From Imbricaverruca yamaguchii (taxonomy: Eukaryota > Arthropoda > Thecostraca > Neoverrucidae), in contig JAOTOL010001551.1 in NCBI GenBank assembly GCA_034440575.1, forward strand, positions 571,001 through 635,000: a stretch of DNA of 64,000 nt. Reading direction: 5' to 3'. The position numbers were made by a program, and so were the translations under genes. Position 1 is the stretch's first letter; every line of letters begins with the position of its first letter. The notes beneath the pieces were generated by a model that had not been told where the DNA came from, ran no database searches, and worked only from the letters and a program-made list of their open reading frames with translations. Positions 22,336 to 31,880 of this stretch are shown here, in pieces.

Positions 22336-23470
22336 TCGTTGTGTGCAATCGCCTTGACAACGGCTGAATAAACAAGTGCTGCACGTGCCGGACGGACGGC
22401 TGTCCGCAAAGAACAATAGCTCGAGTGCAGCAGCATGCGCAAATGAGTCATGTGTGGAAATTACCTGGAACAACTGGAAAGTGGTGTCCGTCGGGCTGTT
22501 TGGGAGTGGCAGCCTTTGCTTGCTCGACATAGCTTAAACAATATTAATTCCGAAGATGAATTCAGTCGACCGCAACGGAGGAGGGCAAGGCACGCCAGCT
22601 GCACAGCCAACACGGCTTTTCAGGAGTCCGAACATGGTCGCTTGCTACTGGATTGATGATTCACCTGTTAGCTTTCAGATATGTTTTCTGGGAATCAGGT
22701 TCAACGACACCACTCATGCAGTAAGCCTTTTCGCGCCATTTTTGGGGGCGATGCGCAAATGCTCACCTTTGCCATGTGTTATATTTTTTCCATAATCTGA
22801 CTGGTCCCAGCGGGACTCTCCTCCCCCACCCCTTTGGTTGCGCTACTCGTGGAAGCGACTTTGGAGATCTCTTGAGTGCTTGAGTTCGACAAAGAATTTT
22901 ACGCACTTCCAAAATGTTTGCTCGGATTTGACAGAACAAGAAAATAAGTAAGTTTCAACAAATATTGTCCCAAAAAATCGTCCAGAGTTGAGGACAGCTA
23001 CCGAGACCTACATCGTCTTTAAAATTCAGCCATCGGGTTACACCGGACCGGTAGCCATTCTTGGATAATCCTTCATTTTGCATATCCCTCCTGCGAGCGT
23101 AGTCAAAACCTATGGAGAAAAGAAGTCTCATTGCTCCACAATAAAAAGGAGAGGCGAAATGTGCCAAACATGGTGTGGTTAATGTTCGGTTATCAGTGCA
23201 TTCAGCCGAAAGAAATGTATTCTTTTATCGTTCAAATATTCCAGCTTCACCTACATTGTGAGCAAATGCGATTACGTTCACCTGAAGTGAGAACAAGATC
23301 ACCTATTTTGTTGTTGTTCTTCCCATTAGTCATTATTATACACAAATTTCGTACGAGTTAAAATGCATGCTTCTAATATTCGTTGTGTATGCCCAAACAG
23401 TCAAATTACCTGGCTCGCCCTCGGCCCGGAAAGATGTCTGAGTTGCACATTCGGATCCATCCTCTGCAGA
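22336..23470. other. Unassigned sequence
   Basis: Non-repetitive and AT-rich in its second half; no conserved protein is seen in any frame. Confidence 0.4.
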
Positions 23471-23511
23471 CGCATGTTACCGGGCTGACCTCGGCAGGTC
23501 GGTAACATGCG
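23471..23511. repeat. Two-step perfect hairpin
   Basis: CGCATGTTACC (23471-23481) pairs with GGTAACATGCG (23501-23511). Inside, GACCT pairs with AGGTC around a CGGC loop, with a small bulge on one side. Confidence 0.85.
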
Positions 23512-24162
23512 GTTTGGTTTGGTGACAATGTGTCTAGTAGGTATCTTCCAGCACTTCCTGGCTGACGCGATACACAGATGTGCTTAAATAAGCGAATAAA
23601 ATTGCAATAAAAAAAATATGCTGCCCCAGACCGTGCTGCACTTCTGGCGGCATGTAGCCAAAACGGCGCCTCAATACTCCACTCAGCAAGGAAATTACGG
23701 CACCTAGGTAGTGTTATGCTGACTGAAGGTGAAACACTTATGAATGTCAGCTTCATTGTAGCAATGTAATAATTTGTCTCGTTTGTCAGAAGCTAACAGG
23801 CCAGTATGAACGTCCTGAGAGTGGGGCGCGCTCCCCTCGCGTGTAAATCAGCTCGCGGGGGGATAATCAGCGAACGTCACTTCGGCTTACAGAAACCGTG
23901 CCTGCTGCGATATGCCGTGCACCCGACTCAGCCGGGCCGGCCGCCCCCCACCACCCCCACCCCCCACAGCCGAGCCGATCGGGAAACCCGAGCGGCGCGC
24001 CGGCGCCGGGCCCCTGAGACCTCCCCGCACAGCCGTCACAGCGGCTGACAAACGACTCGTGCACACCTCTGCACACCGTGCACAGACGCACCTGTCGCCA
24101 CTCCCGCCGACAGCTGACAGCCGCCGAGGAGGTGGCGCGAGCGCTGACGGCTTCAGTGTCGG
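23512..24162. other. Unassigned; GC-rich from 23820
   Basis: No gene is recognised. C-rich and CpG-rich sequence at 23930-24160 creates arginine/proline open frames on both strands. Confidence 0.4.
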
Positions 24163-24330
24163 CACCTCCAGTCCCGCAGTTTATGGCGGGGACGGACACC
24201 AGGGACAGATGTAACCGACCAGGCACCTCCACTCCCAGGGTTTATGACGGGGACGGGTATGTGAGACAGATGTAGCTGGCCAGGCACCTCCACTCCCAGA
24301 GTTTATGGCGGGGACGGACACGTGGGCCAG
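24163..24330 (+). repeat. 61-bp tandem repeat, about 2.7 copies
   Basis: Units start at 24163, 24224 and 24285 with CACCTCCA(G/C)TCCC and contain GTTTATGGCGGGGACGG. A related single copy (TACTTCCAGTCCCGTGGTTT) is at 25544-25575, on the other side of the LINE fragment. Confidence 0.85.
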
Positions 24331-24485
24331 TGGCGCAGCCAGAGTTCTCCTAATGGGGCAACCAAAAAAAATGTGATAAAAATCGGTAAGCTTCCGGCGC
24401 GTGAAGTGCACCGAGAATGTAGGGTTTTGTGTGGTGAAAATGCCAATTTCTAGTTTCATGTGGCGTATTTTGGGGCGATAGGCGC

Positions 24486-25498
24486 TCCTGGATCCCCACT
24501 TGGCTTTCACAATCAGACTACTACCCCACAATACGCCAGGCAATCAACAAAGGCATTCAACAAACATGGGACACAACAATCACACAACTACACGAAATAC
24601 ACCCAAAACACGAACTCTGGCACACCATCAACCAAAACACTAGACAAAAGGAACGCATACTAACACGATTACAGCTAGTACACACCGCACTCACACACTC
24701 CTACCTCTTACAACAACTCCCACGACCACAATGCACAACATGTCAACGAACACTCACAATTAAACACATACTCATACACTTCACCAAATACAACACAGAA
24801 AGACAACCCATCACAAATTGCTGCAACATGAACAACATCCCACTAAACATCACGACACTTCTCAACGATGAACATCCAACACTACACGAGCACGTCTTCC
24901 ACTTTCTCTCTATCACACGTCTGATCCACGAGCCATGATAAAAAAGAAAAAAGAAAAAGATATGTTAAAAAAAGAACAGGAAAAATCAACAAAATGGGGA
25001 AAAAAGAAAACAAAATGAAAAGATATGTTAAAAAAGAAAAACAGAAAATCAACAAAAAAGAAAAAGAAACAAAAAACTAACCACACGTGACAATTACTAA
25101 CACTAACTGTTCTTGCAATGTTATATCAATACTGGCGATGACCCGACCCCAACCCCCCAACTACACCCCATCCCATGGCGCCGACCGGACTGGCAAACTC
25201 TACACTTCTGCACCAGCTCAGCTTCGACTCCTACTTCATCTGCCTGCAAGACGTCTCAACTTCTACTACCTCTACGCGCCATTATTCAAGTCACCTCAAC
25301 TGTCTCACAACTCGCCTCTACAAGGCAACTATAATTTGCTTCGCTTCCTCTCATCCGCACCACATTACTCCTCATATCCTTTCACCCTTAACAAACAGCA
25401 ACAATATACTGACACCACAAACGCCCTCCGGAAACAGCCGACATCACCACACGGCGGCAGGCTGGCCAAACACAAAGACACACACACACACACACACT
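24486..25498 (+). mobile_element. 3' end of an I/Jockey-group non-LTR retrotransposon
   Basis: Contains the last ~140 codons of a LINE ORF2 (separate entry), an A-rich 3' region with a ~62-bp internal duplication (GATATGTTAAAAAA near 24959 and 25021), about 400 bp of untranslated sequence, a CACCACACGGCGGCAGGCTG block and a terminal (CA)n tail at 25480-25498. The CGGCGGCAGGCTGGC block recurs on the minus strand at 47755-47785, also followed by CA repeats. This suggests it is the element's 3' terminus. The 5' part is missing, as expected of a truncated insertion. Confidence 0.75.
24516..24938 (+). pseudogene. LINE ORF2 C-terminus (post-RNase H region)
   Basis: Reading frame ending at the TGA of 24936-24938, open for about 140 codons with no usual start. 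It shows DYYPTIRQAINKGIQQTWD, then TRQKERILTRLQLVHTALTH, SYLLQQLPRPQC, CTTCQRTLTIKHIL and a short C-terminal tail ending in HEP. In I- and Jockey-group LINEs the segment after RNase H has the order R-x-E-x-x-L-x-R-L-R-x-G-H-x-x-x-T-H-x-x-L, then a CxxC, then H-I-L-x-x-C. All of this order is present, except that the final cysteine position reads phenylalanine (HILIHF). Reverse transcriptase is absent, so this is a fragment that cannot act alone. Confidence 0.85.
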
Positions 25499-25507
25499 TG
25501 GCTGCGC

Positions 25508-25534
25508 CTCTATGTGGTGCCCTACCACATAGAG
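25508..25534. repeat. 11-bp stem hairpin
   Basis: CTCTATGTGGT and ACCACATAGAG pair perfectly around GCCCT, just after the LINE CA tail. Confidence 0.85.
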
Positions 25535-25584
25535 CTGACCAGGTACTTCCAGTCCCGTGGTTTATGGAGGGGGTCCACCAGAGG

Positions 25585-25926
25585 AGGAAAAAGTGCCCAG
25601 ACTGTCACCTACAGAATACTGAACACCACCAGGCTGTCACGTGTTGTTGGCTCACAGTACGGTCCGTACGCATGTGTGCGAGTGCTGACCCCTCCAACGA
25701 ATAAAATCAGCACAATAGTTATGTATTTTTTATTTGTAAATCAATTATATATATTATAGTATATTATATATTTGTATTGCACAATAGTATTATAGTATCG
25801 TAGTATTTTTGCCTGCACATGAACAAAACACCATCAAGATTGCCATATTTTGCATATATGACGTTGGTTTGTATAAATATACTCCGTCTTACCTACTACA
25901 CTTCCTGCAGCAATGTGCCATGACTG
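25585..25926. other. Unassigned AT-rich sequence
   Basis: TATA-rich between 25720 and 25800. Nothing recognised. Confidence 0.4.
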
Positions 25927-26286
25927 TCACCGGCCTCCCTCTCCAAAGCCAGTGTTTTTCAGCCGGATAGGTAAACCGGCATGCTTTGCCTTCATATGCC
26001 TTCTCAACGATCTTGACTGGCCATTAAATTTGCAGCCAGGATAGCCACAAAACACCTTTTTTCGTGATGGTGGTGTCATATTAACACTCACAACTTGGAC
26101 ATGTATTGCACGAAGGTTTCTTCCAAGCGTCACTTCAGCTAGGTATGACCGGGGATGGATCTGTCTTGGAATTCTGCAATCGAAGGGGAAAATATGTGGC
26201 ACTACGGGTTGGTATGGAGCAGAGGACTGTGGATTTTCCCCTTGACCTGAATGCTGGATTATGAGAGGAAAACTGTAGCATTCCAA
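25927..26286 (-). CDS. Possible exon with one C2H2-like zinc finger
   Basis: An open frame of 119 codons on the minus strand ends in a stop at 25927. Near its C-terminal third it reads CGYPGCKFNGQSRSLRRHMK followed by AKH, giving C-x4-C-x11-H-x4-H, close to the C2H2 finger pattern, with a basic linker before it (PPSRKK). Such fingers bind DNA or protein in nuclear factors. The rest of the frame (PHIFPFDCRIPRQ and an SYLAEVTLGRNLRAIHV stretch) has no motif I recognise. The ATG at 26286 may simply lie inside an exon, so the 5' boundary is unsettled. It is not repeat-derived as far as I can see. A single finger and modest length leave chance as a real alternative. Confidence 0.35.
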   Translation of the reverse strand: MECYSFPLIIQHSGQGENPQSSAPYQPVVPHIFPFDCRIPRQIHPRSYLAEVTLGRNLRAIHVQVVSVNMTPPSRKKVFCGYPGCKFNGQSRSLRRHMKAKHAGLPIRLKNTGFGEGGR

Positions 26287-27780
26287 CTTGGAGAATGGTG
26301 TGATTTGTTTCTGTCATTAAAAACTCTGTTTGTAATTTTCACGGTCATCCTCAGTGTTTCCGTGTTCCCATGATCATGACCAAACAGCAAGAACTCAATT
26401 CATCTTTTGTAAAAAAAAAAAAAGGAGTGGATAGCTTCCCGGAGATTTAAAAAAAAATTGTTTGGGTGGCCAACATCAAAGACAAGGCCATGTTTTCAAT
26501 ACTTGTCCTGACTCTCAGAGACGAAACATCACTGACGCAAGTATACACAAGTTCAGCTTCAACAGCGCCTTGATACTTATTAAGTAGATACGTACACACT
26601 AATAACAGCTTCGAAAACAAACTGCGCCGTAAAACGAACTGTTGCGTCGGATTCAATCTCTGGACGGTGACGTGACACTGTTCCGTCCCCATCTGCCGTT
26701 TTAGATCGCCGAAAGTGAAGTCTGGTAACGGTTGCGGGCATCGACGATTAGAACCAAAGTATTTGCGATGGGTAAAATCCGAAGGAACTGTGAGCGTCAC
26801 AAGGAGTGGGGCTATCCGCGCATACAACTTTCTCCGCGAAATGTCATTCGACAGTGGTGTGGAGACCGGAAAGCGGAGCCTTTTTCACGGACCGAAACAC
26901 GTGCAGCCCATGTCACGAGACGACGCCCGCACACGCTGCAACCACTGATCGTCAATTGGAACATTGTAGCCGGTACATGGGCCATGAGGTGAAAGAGACT
27001 GCAAGTCACCAAGTTTAGCCTTTTCCGAGAACCAATCGTGAAAAACGCTTAAAGAAACGTCGCTTCCGCTTTCCACAACTTCTTCGCGTGCGCGTGGCGC
27101 GTGACTCGGAAACGGCTGCCACTTCACCTCTGGGTTCCACACAACTATTTAAAGCAATTTTTTTCAGATGGCGTGCCGAAACGTGCACCTACTAGAAGTC
27201 AGGCCATTCTATTTTGCATGGCTTCTAGTCGTTGTGTGTCAGAGATAGTCAGCACTTTGTCGTAGACAACATTGCAATGTTCACGTAAGAATATAATGGA
27301 AGTAAAATACATTTTAAGTAATATATGTCGTGAAATTTTTCAACAAATTGGATACTTGGGACTGACATATTTATTGACTTTAAATATCGCATCATTTTTG
27401 TGTTCATGGATTGCCATATGAGTTCATAGTGTGAGGCCGAAAGGCTGATGACTCATCACGCGGGAGAACGGCTTGTTATCAAATTTAAAGTGTAGAGGAG
27501 TCATTGGATATCCTGGCGAGAAGGTGTTTTAGCGAGAAAGCACGTTCTTGAGCCATTAAAGGTTATGGGCCATATTTCATCACATTCCTCTACTGCATCA
27601 AGATTCTCTTGTAAGTGAAATGTGTGTAGCTATAGATCCGGCTGTGTGTTCAGCATAGAGAGAAGCATAATTAATCAGCGCGGAGCATAACTTCATTTCG
27701 AATTCTGTCAGATAGGTCGTTAAGATAAATGTGTAAGTGCCAAAAGAGGTCCAACAACACTGTCTGGCGGAGAGCGGGCG
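26287..27780. other. Unassigned sequence
   Basis: Ordinary single-copy-looking DNA with short A runs at 26410-26460. Open frames of 60-126 codons at 26447-27142 overlap on both strands without motifs. Confidence 0.4.
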
Positions 27781-28258
27781 TGTAGCGTTATTGATGTGTG
27801 TGTCCGATCGTGTGTCAGATCGGGCGAAATCGCCGAAACGTGGACGGCGCCCACTCGCGTCGGCCGACAGGTACCGATCGTCGGCCGGTGTGAACGCATG
27901 CAGATCGGGCCGGCGGCGCGCATGTGCCGCCGCAGACATGCACGGCCGACACGACCGCCGGCGTGTAGCCGCCGCGCGACCCTGTCGCCGGCCAGATAAG
28001 CCGCGCCCGACACGGCCACCGTCGCACGGCCGCCCCGACAGCTGCGCCGCGCGCCAGACGAGCCGCCGCAGGTGGGCAGGTGTACACCTGCGGGGGGCGC
28101 GTCGGCCACCTCGTGACTGCACAGGTGTCGATGCCGGCGGCGGCGGCAGAGCGGCAGCTGCCACCTGTCGGCGCGCGGGGTCCGTGGGGAGGTGGGGTGG
28201 CGGCCGGCCGCGTGCAGGCCTTCAACTTCGGGCGGGGCGCGCGCTCTCCGTCGGTCGC
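27781..28258. other. CpG-rich island before the 19-bp array
   Basis: GC-dense sequence with many CG steps and arginine-rich artefact frames. Candidate promoter-type composition only. Confidence 0.45.
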
Positions 28259-28718
28259 TGGCGAGGTGAAGCTCCACTGGCGAGACGAAGCTCCACTGGC
28301 GAGACGAAGCTCCACTGGCGAGGCGAAGCTCCACTGGCGAGACGAAGCTCCACTGGCGAGACGAAGCTCCACTGGCGAGACGAAGCTCCACTGGCGAGGC
28401 GAAGCTCCACTGGCGAGGCGAAGCTCCACTGGCGAGGCGAAGCTCCACTGGCGAGGCGAAGCTCCACTGGCGAGACGAAGCTCCACTGGCGAGGCGAAGC
28501 TCCACTGGCGAGGCGAAGCTCCACTGGCGAGGCGAAGCTCCACTGGCGAGACGAAGCTCCACTGGCGAGGCGAAGCTCCACTGGCGAGGCGAAGCTCCAC
28601 TGGGCGAAGCTCCACTGCGAGGCGAAGCTCCACTGGCGAGGCGAAGCTCCACTGGCGAGACGAAGCTCCACTGGCGAGGCGAAGCTCCACTGGCGAGGCG
28701 AAGCTCCACTGGCGAGAC
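28259..28718 (+). repeat. 19-bp minisatellite, about 24 copies
   Basis: Unit GAAGCTCCACTGGCGAG(G/A)C. Because 19 is not a multiple of three, each frame cycles through all phases and reads a 19-residue peptide repeat (EAPLARRSSTGEAKLHWRD). All three frames on each strand are open, giving artefact frames of up to about 330 codons. Two short units near 28605-28620 break the register. Confidence 0.97.
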
Positions 28719-28776
28719 AGTGAACGTCGCCTGTGGAATTGGGGGACGACTTGGGGACCGTGTAGGCTACCCAGCC

Positions 28777-29012
28777 AGGGGTGTCGCTGTCATGGGGCTG
28801 TCACCGTGTCAGGGGTGTCACTGTGACGGGGCTGCCACCGTATCAGGGACGTCGTCACGAGGTTGCCATCGTGTCAGGGGTGTCACTGTCACGGGGCTGC
28901 CACCGTGTCAGGGGTGTCACTGTCACGGGGCTGCCACCGTGTCAGGGGTGTCACTGTCACGGGGCTGCTACAGCACCAGGAGTGTCGCTGTCATGGGGCT
29001 GCTACCGCGTCC
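28777..29012 (+). repeat. 34-bp minisatellite, about 6 copies
   Basis: Units contain GGGGTGTCACTGTCACGGGG and CTGCCACCGTGTCA. Starts at 28877 and 28911 give the period. Confidence 0.92.
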
Positions 29013-29829
29013 ATGCAGGGTCACCACGCGATAGTTTCCTTATTGTTGGGGATGTACCTCCCGGCATCGACAGCAGCCAGGAGTGCTATACCTCCCAGCG
29101 AGCTGGGGTCGGACCCTCTTCAGGAAGCTGCCTCACGCCCGGGAGATAGGAGGTCACGTGCGAAGGTGAGCCAACCGACAGCCAGGGAAGCCTCCTTGCT
29201 GTCTTCGTGCTGCCAATTTACTGGAGTTCATTTTGATATGCAGACAGTGCGCTTCGCTGCACAGTATGCTCTCTGTGGACTGGGCGGCCAGGCCTCTGAG
29301 TTACGCCACTAGCATCATCAGCCACGCCACAATATTCGCTGCATCATGCCGACAACGTATCGTTGGTAGTGCTCTCAATTAGTGCTGGCTACACTGCGTT
29401 CCTCTTCAAAATACCCACAACGGTACCAGAAAGACAATTCCCTGTCCAATATTATCTGTTCCCATGGTAATTTCTCACTCCTGTGGGGTTGTAAGATCGC
29501 AGATCAAACGACTTCAAACTTGGTTTAAAAGCTATACAATCGAGTATTGTCTGTGCACTCCCTGAAAAAGCCGTTGTGACGCCCCACCTCTCACACCTGC
29601 CGCCGACCGCTGCCAGCAATCTCAGTCATCACACAGGAAGCCGGCGCCGGGCACTGGACCCCTCCTTCCCGTGCGGGAAGTGGGGGAGGGGACGCAGGAA
29701 GCGTCACACAGGTGCGGCGCGAGGGGGACGTGCCAGCAGGTGCGCGTGATACCGGAGACGACCGGTACGGACTCTGAAGAGGCCAGCAACTCCACGAAGG
29801 TGGTACAGGGACTAAACTGAAGGTCGGAC
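29013..29829. other. Unassigned sequence
   Basis: No repeat or gene is recognised. Confidence 0.4.
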
Positions 29830-29844
29830 TAGAACGCCCGCTGG

Positions 29845-29980
29845 AGGGACGAGTGGCCTAGGGGTAAGTTGTGGGTTCGAGTCTGACCTGTCGCTACTCT
29901 TCGCCCGCGACCAATCGGCGTGAGAGATTGGCGACGCTACATGACTTAACGGTCGATGTGTCGTAAACCAATAACCAACC
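29845..29980 (+). mobile_element. tRNA-derived SINE, deleted copy of the 10210 family
   Basis: Same family as 10210-10370, flanked by 15-bp duplications differing at one base (TAGAACGCCCGCTGG at 29830-29844, TAGAACCCCCGCTGG at 29981-29995). About 23 nt between box A and box B are missing, with a GTT at each edge of the gap, as in a short-repeat-mediated deletion. The core ACCAATCGGCGTGAGAGATT and the AACCAATAACCAACC tail are intact. Confidence 0.92.
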
Positions 29981-30019
29981 TAGAACCCCCGCTGGTTCTT
30001 CGCAAAAGAAGGGACAATG

Positions 30020-30315
30020 ACTCAACTCCAGGAAATATCATCTCCAGACCCCAGATGCATAACCTCGCATTTTTCGTAGTTGAAAGACATCTGCCATTGC
30101 TCAGCCCACCTTTCTAGGTCCCCCAAGTCCAGTTGAATATTATCAGATTGCTCCCTACTGTTAGCCACTCCTACCAATTTCATGCCATCAGCAAATCGGA
30201 ACAGCCTATTCATCATCCTTATCTCAATGTTATTCACAAAGATGATAAAGAGAAGTGGCCCCAGAGTCCTGTAGCGTTGAACTCTGAACATCCTTCCATT
30301 CAAATTTACATCCAT
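30020..30315 (-). pseudogene. Reverse transcriptase fragment (LINE ORF2)
   Basis: The minus-strand frame contains LGPLLFIIFVNNIE, then LFRFADGMKLVGV where the catalytic FADD has become FADG, then DLGDLERWAEQWQMSFNYEK and CEVMHLG. This order is the RT domain of CR1/Jockey-group LINEs: the QGSVLGPLLF block, the catalytic aspartate pair, and the WAxxWQMxFNxxKCxVMHxG block. Loss of the second catalytic aspartate and the missing N-terminal half show it is inactive. The start codon of the frame is incidental. Confidence 0.85.
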
Positions 30316-30367
30316 TTTGCACTACTTTTTGTTTCCGTCACCTTGACCATGTTTCAATTCTACCTGG

Positions 30368-30418
30368 AAGCTGGCCAGCATCTGGCCAGCTTCTGGGCCA
30401 GCATCTGGCCCAGAAGCT
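30368..30418. repeat. Two overlapping perfect hairpins
   Basis: AAGCTGGCCAG-CAT-CTGGCCAGCTT (30368-30392) and AGCTTCTGGGCCAG (30388-30401)-CAT-its exact complement (30405-30418) share the AGCTT at 30388-30392, so only one can form at a time. Confidence 0.9.
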
Positions 30419-30508
30419 TTATTAGGTTCTATATTCTGCAACTGTTTTTTTATACAGCTTTTGTCGTTATTTAAGATTTAAAAAATAATAATTTAATCCG
30501 AGTTGTTG

Positions 30509-30817
30509 CTGGGGTGGCCTGAGGAACCAGGGTTCTATTGCTAAGCAGAGCTTGTTGCGTGAACCCTGGCCCCACCACCCGATCCATGAACTCCAGTTGA
30601 ACGGCATAATTTAGACCGAAAGTTTAACATGCCGCCAATGCACCGACCGACACGGCCGCCCGGTAGCTCGTCCCCGGCCTTATCGGGCCAGCTGCCAACT
30701 GACACTCCCGGCCGGGGGCTAAATGCGAGCGCGCGAAGCGACTCGAATCCTGTGTTGCCAGTATAGGGGAGACCAGTGCAGGCCAGCGCTCTAACCAACT
30801 GAGCTACCAGAGCGGCT
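30509..30817 (-). mobile_element. Long tRNA-derived SINE (family 2)
   Basis: Minus-strand copy of the element at 17183-17469 and better preserved. Its head reads AGCCGCTCTGGTAGCTCAGT, TGGTTAGAGCGC (box A) and GGATTCGAGTCGC (box B), with the body GGGAGTGTCAGTTGGCAGCT and a 3' part containing an inverted CCAGGGTTC / GAACCCTGG pair. It lies within the remains of a CR1-like LINE. Confidence 0.9.
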
Positions 30818-31480
30818 AACCTATACCATACTATGGCATTGCTTTCAGTTGATTCCAATTTACCAGAATTTTATTTAGTAAAGACTGATGAGAATTGCTT
30901 GCTTAGGGACTCCACTATTTCACAATCATCAACAACTATTTTACCATCTACCTTCAGTTATCCCACATTATACTTCCCAGGCTTAAATTTGCAGAAACTA
31001 AATTTAAACTCTTAGCATTGCCTGCTGAGCATTCTCGAGCTAACTTGATTTAACCCAGTCTTTTAGATGACCTAATTAATACACCTCTAAACTATATGTC
31101 TAGCTATTCTATATGATTCTAGATTTTCCTCAGAGTTGACATCTTTTAATTTCTTAAATGCCTGCTTGTTTGACTATGTAAATGCTTTACCTCCTTGGTT
31201 AGGCATGAAAGGTGCTTAATCTTGTTTTATTATAATTGTCCTATTGGGATGGACCAATCCTGACCTTGGAACAGTCGGCTTTTACCATTATCCGCTTTTC
31301 ATAGGCATCAATGCCCCTCAATAGCTCTTTCCAGTTAATTTTACTCAGGCAGTTCCTGAACTCATTGTAATTTCCCTGAGCGAAATTTGAAATCAATGCT
31401 TTGTTGACTTCTACACTTCCACCATATAAGGAAGCACGTATGATGTTGTGATCATTTTACCGAAGGCCTCTCCTATGCAC

Positions 31481-31640
31481 GGTGGTCTCCCTACTTATCT
31501 TCCATCAGTCAACACCTCTTCCCCCGAAGTGATAATCCCATCTTCAGTGTGGAACACTTTCTTAAGCAGCGTTTCTTTTTGCACCTAAGTCTATATTTTT
31601 GGCAACGGTCGGGAGCAAGGCGTCCCTGGCAGATTTTGGG
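31481..31640. other. LINE-adjacent sequence
   Basis: On the minus strand this precedes the SDH-like motif and is probably decayed endonuclease sequence; no motif is readable. Confidence 0.3.
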
Positions 31641-31689
31641 AACGTGTGGGTCCTAAGAACGGATACGAATCTACAGGGTGGATGCAAGT

Positions 31690-31880
31690 GGCACGTGTTC
31701 GCACGCCCCCCCTCCTAACACCCCTCTGACTGGAAAAGGCACCTCCCCAGGGACACTGGAGTGGACTCACCGGGTCCACCCCAGTTTAGGGGCCCTGAAA
31801 CTTTTAAACCAAAGCACCCCTCTCAGTAGAAGACACCCCTCCAGGGAGACTCGAGTGCATCCTCCCCTTGACAGTTTACC
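31690..31880 (+). repeat. Dispersed CACCCCTCTGACTGG repeat
   Basis: Three degenerate phrases of the type ACCCCTC-x-GACTGG...CACTGGAGTG(C/G)A(C/T)TC. A related sequence closes the window at 63945-64000 (CGCCCCTCTGGCTGG ... GCTCGAGTGAATCCCC). Likely an unnamed interspersed repeat. Confidence 0.55.

Larger units (their letters stand above)
30020..31480 (-). mobile_element. Degraded CR1/Jockey-like LINE, interrupted by a SINE
   Basis: Three blocks occur in the correct order on the minus strand. First, about 31450-31250 gives NDHNIIRASLYGG, then FAQGNYNEFRNCLSKINWKE and LLRGIDAYEKR, matching the end of the endonuclease (SDH motif) and the linker. Second, about 30960-30840 gives LKVDGKIVVDDCEIVESLSK then QFSSVFTK, the usual segment just before the RT. 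Third, 30315-30020 is the RT palm (separate entry). A family 2 SINE (30509-30817) lies between blocks two and three, and most of the RT fingers are missing. The element is dead. Confidence 0.75.
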
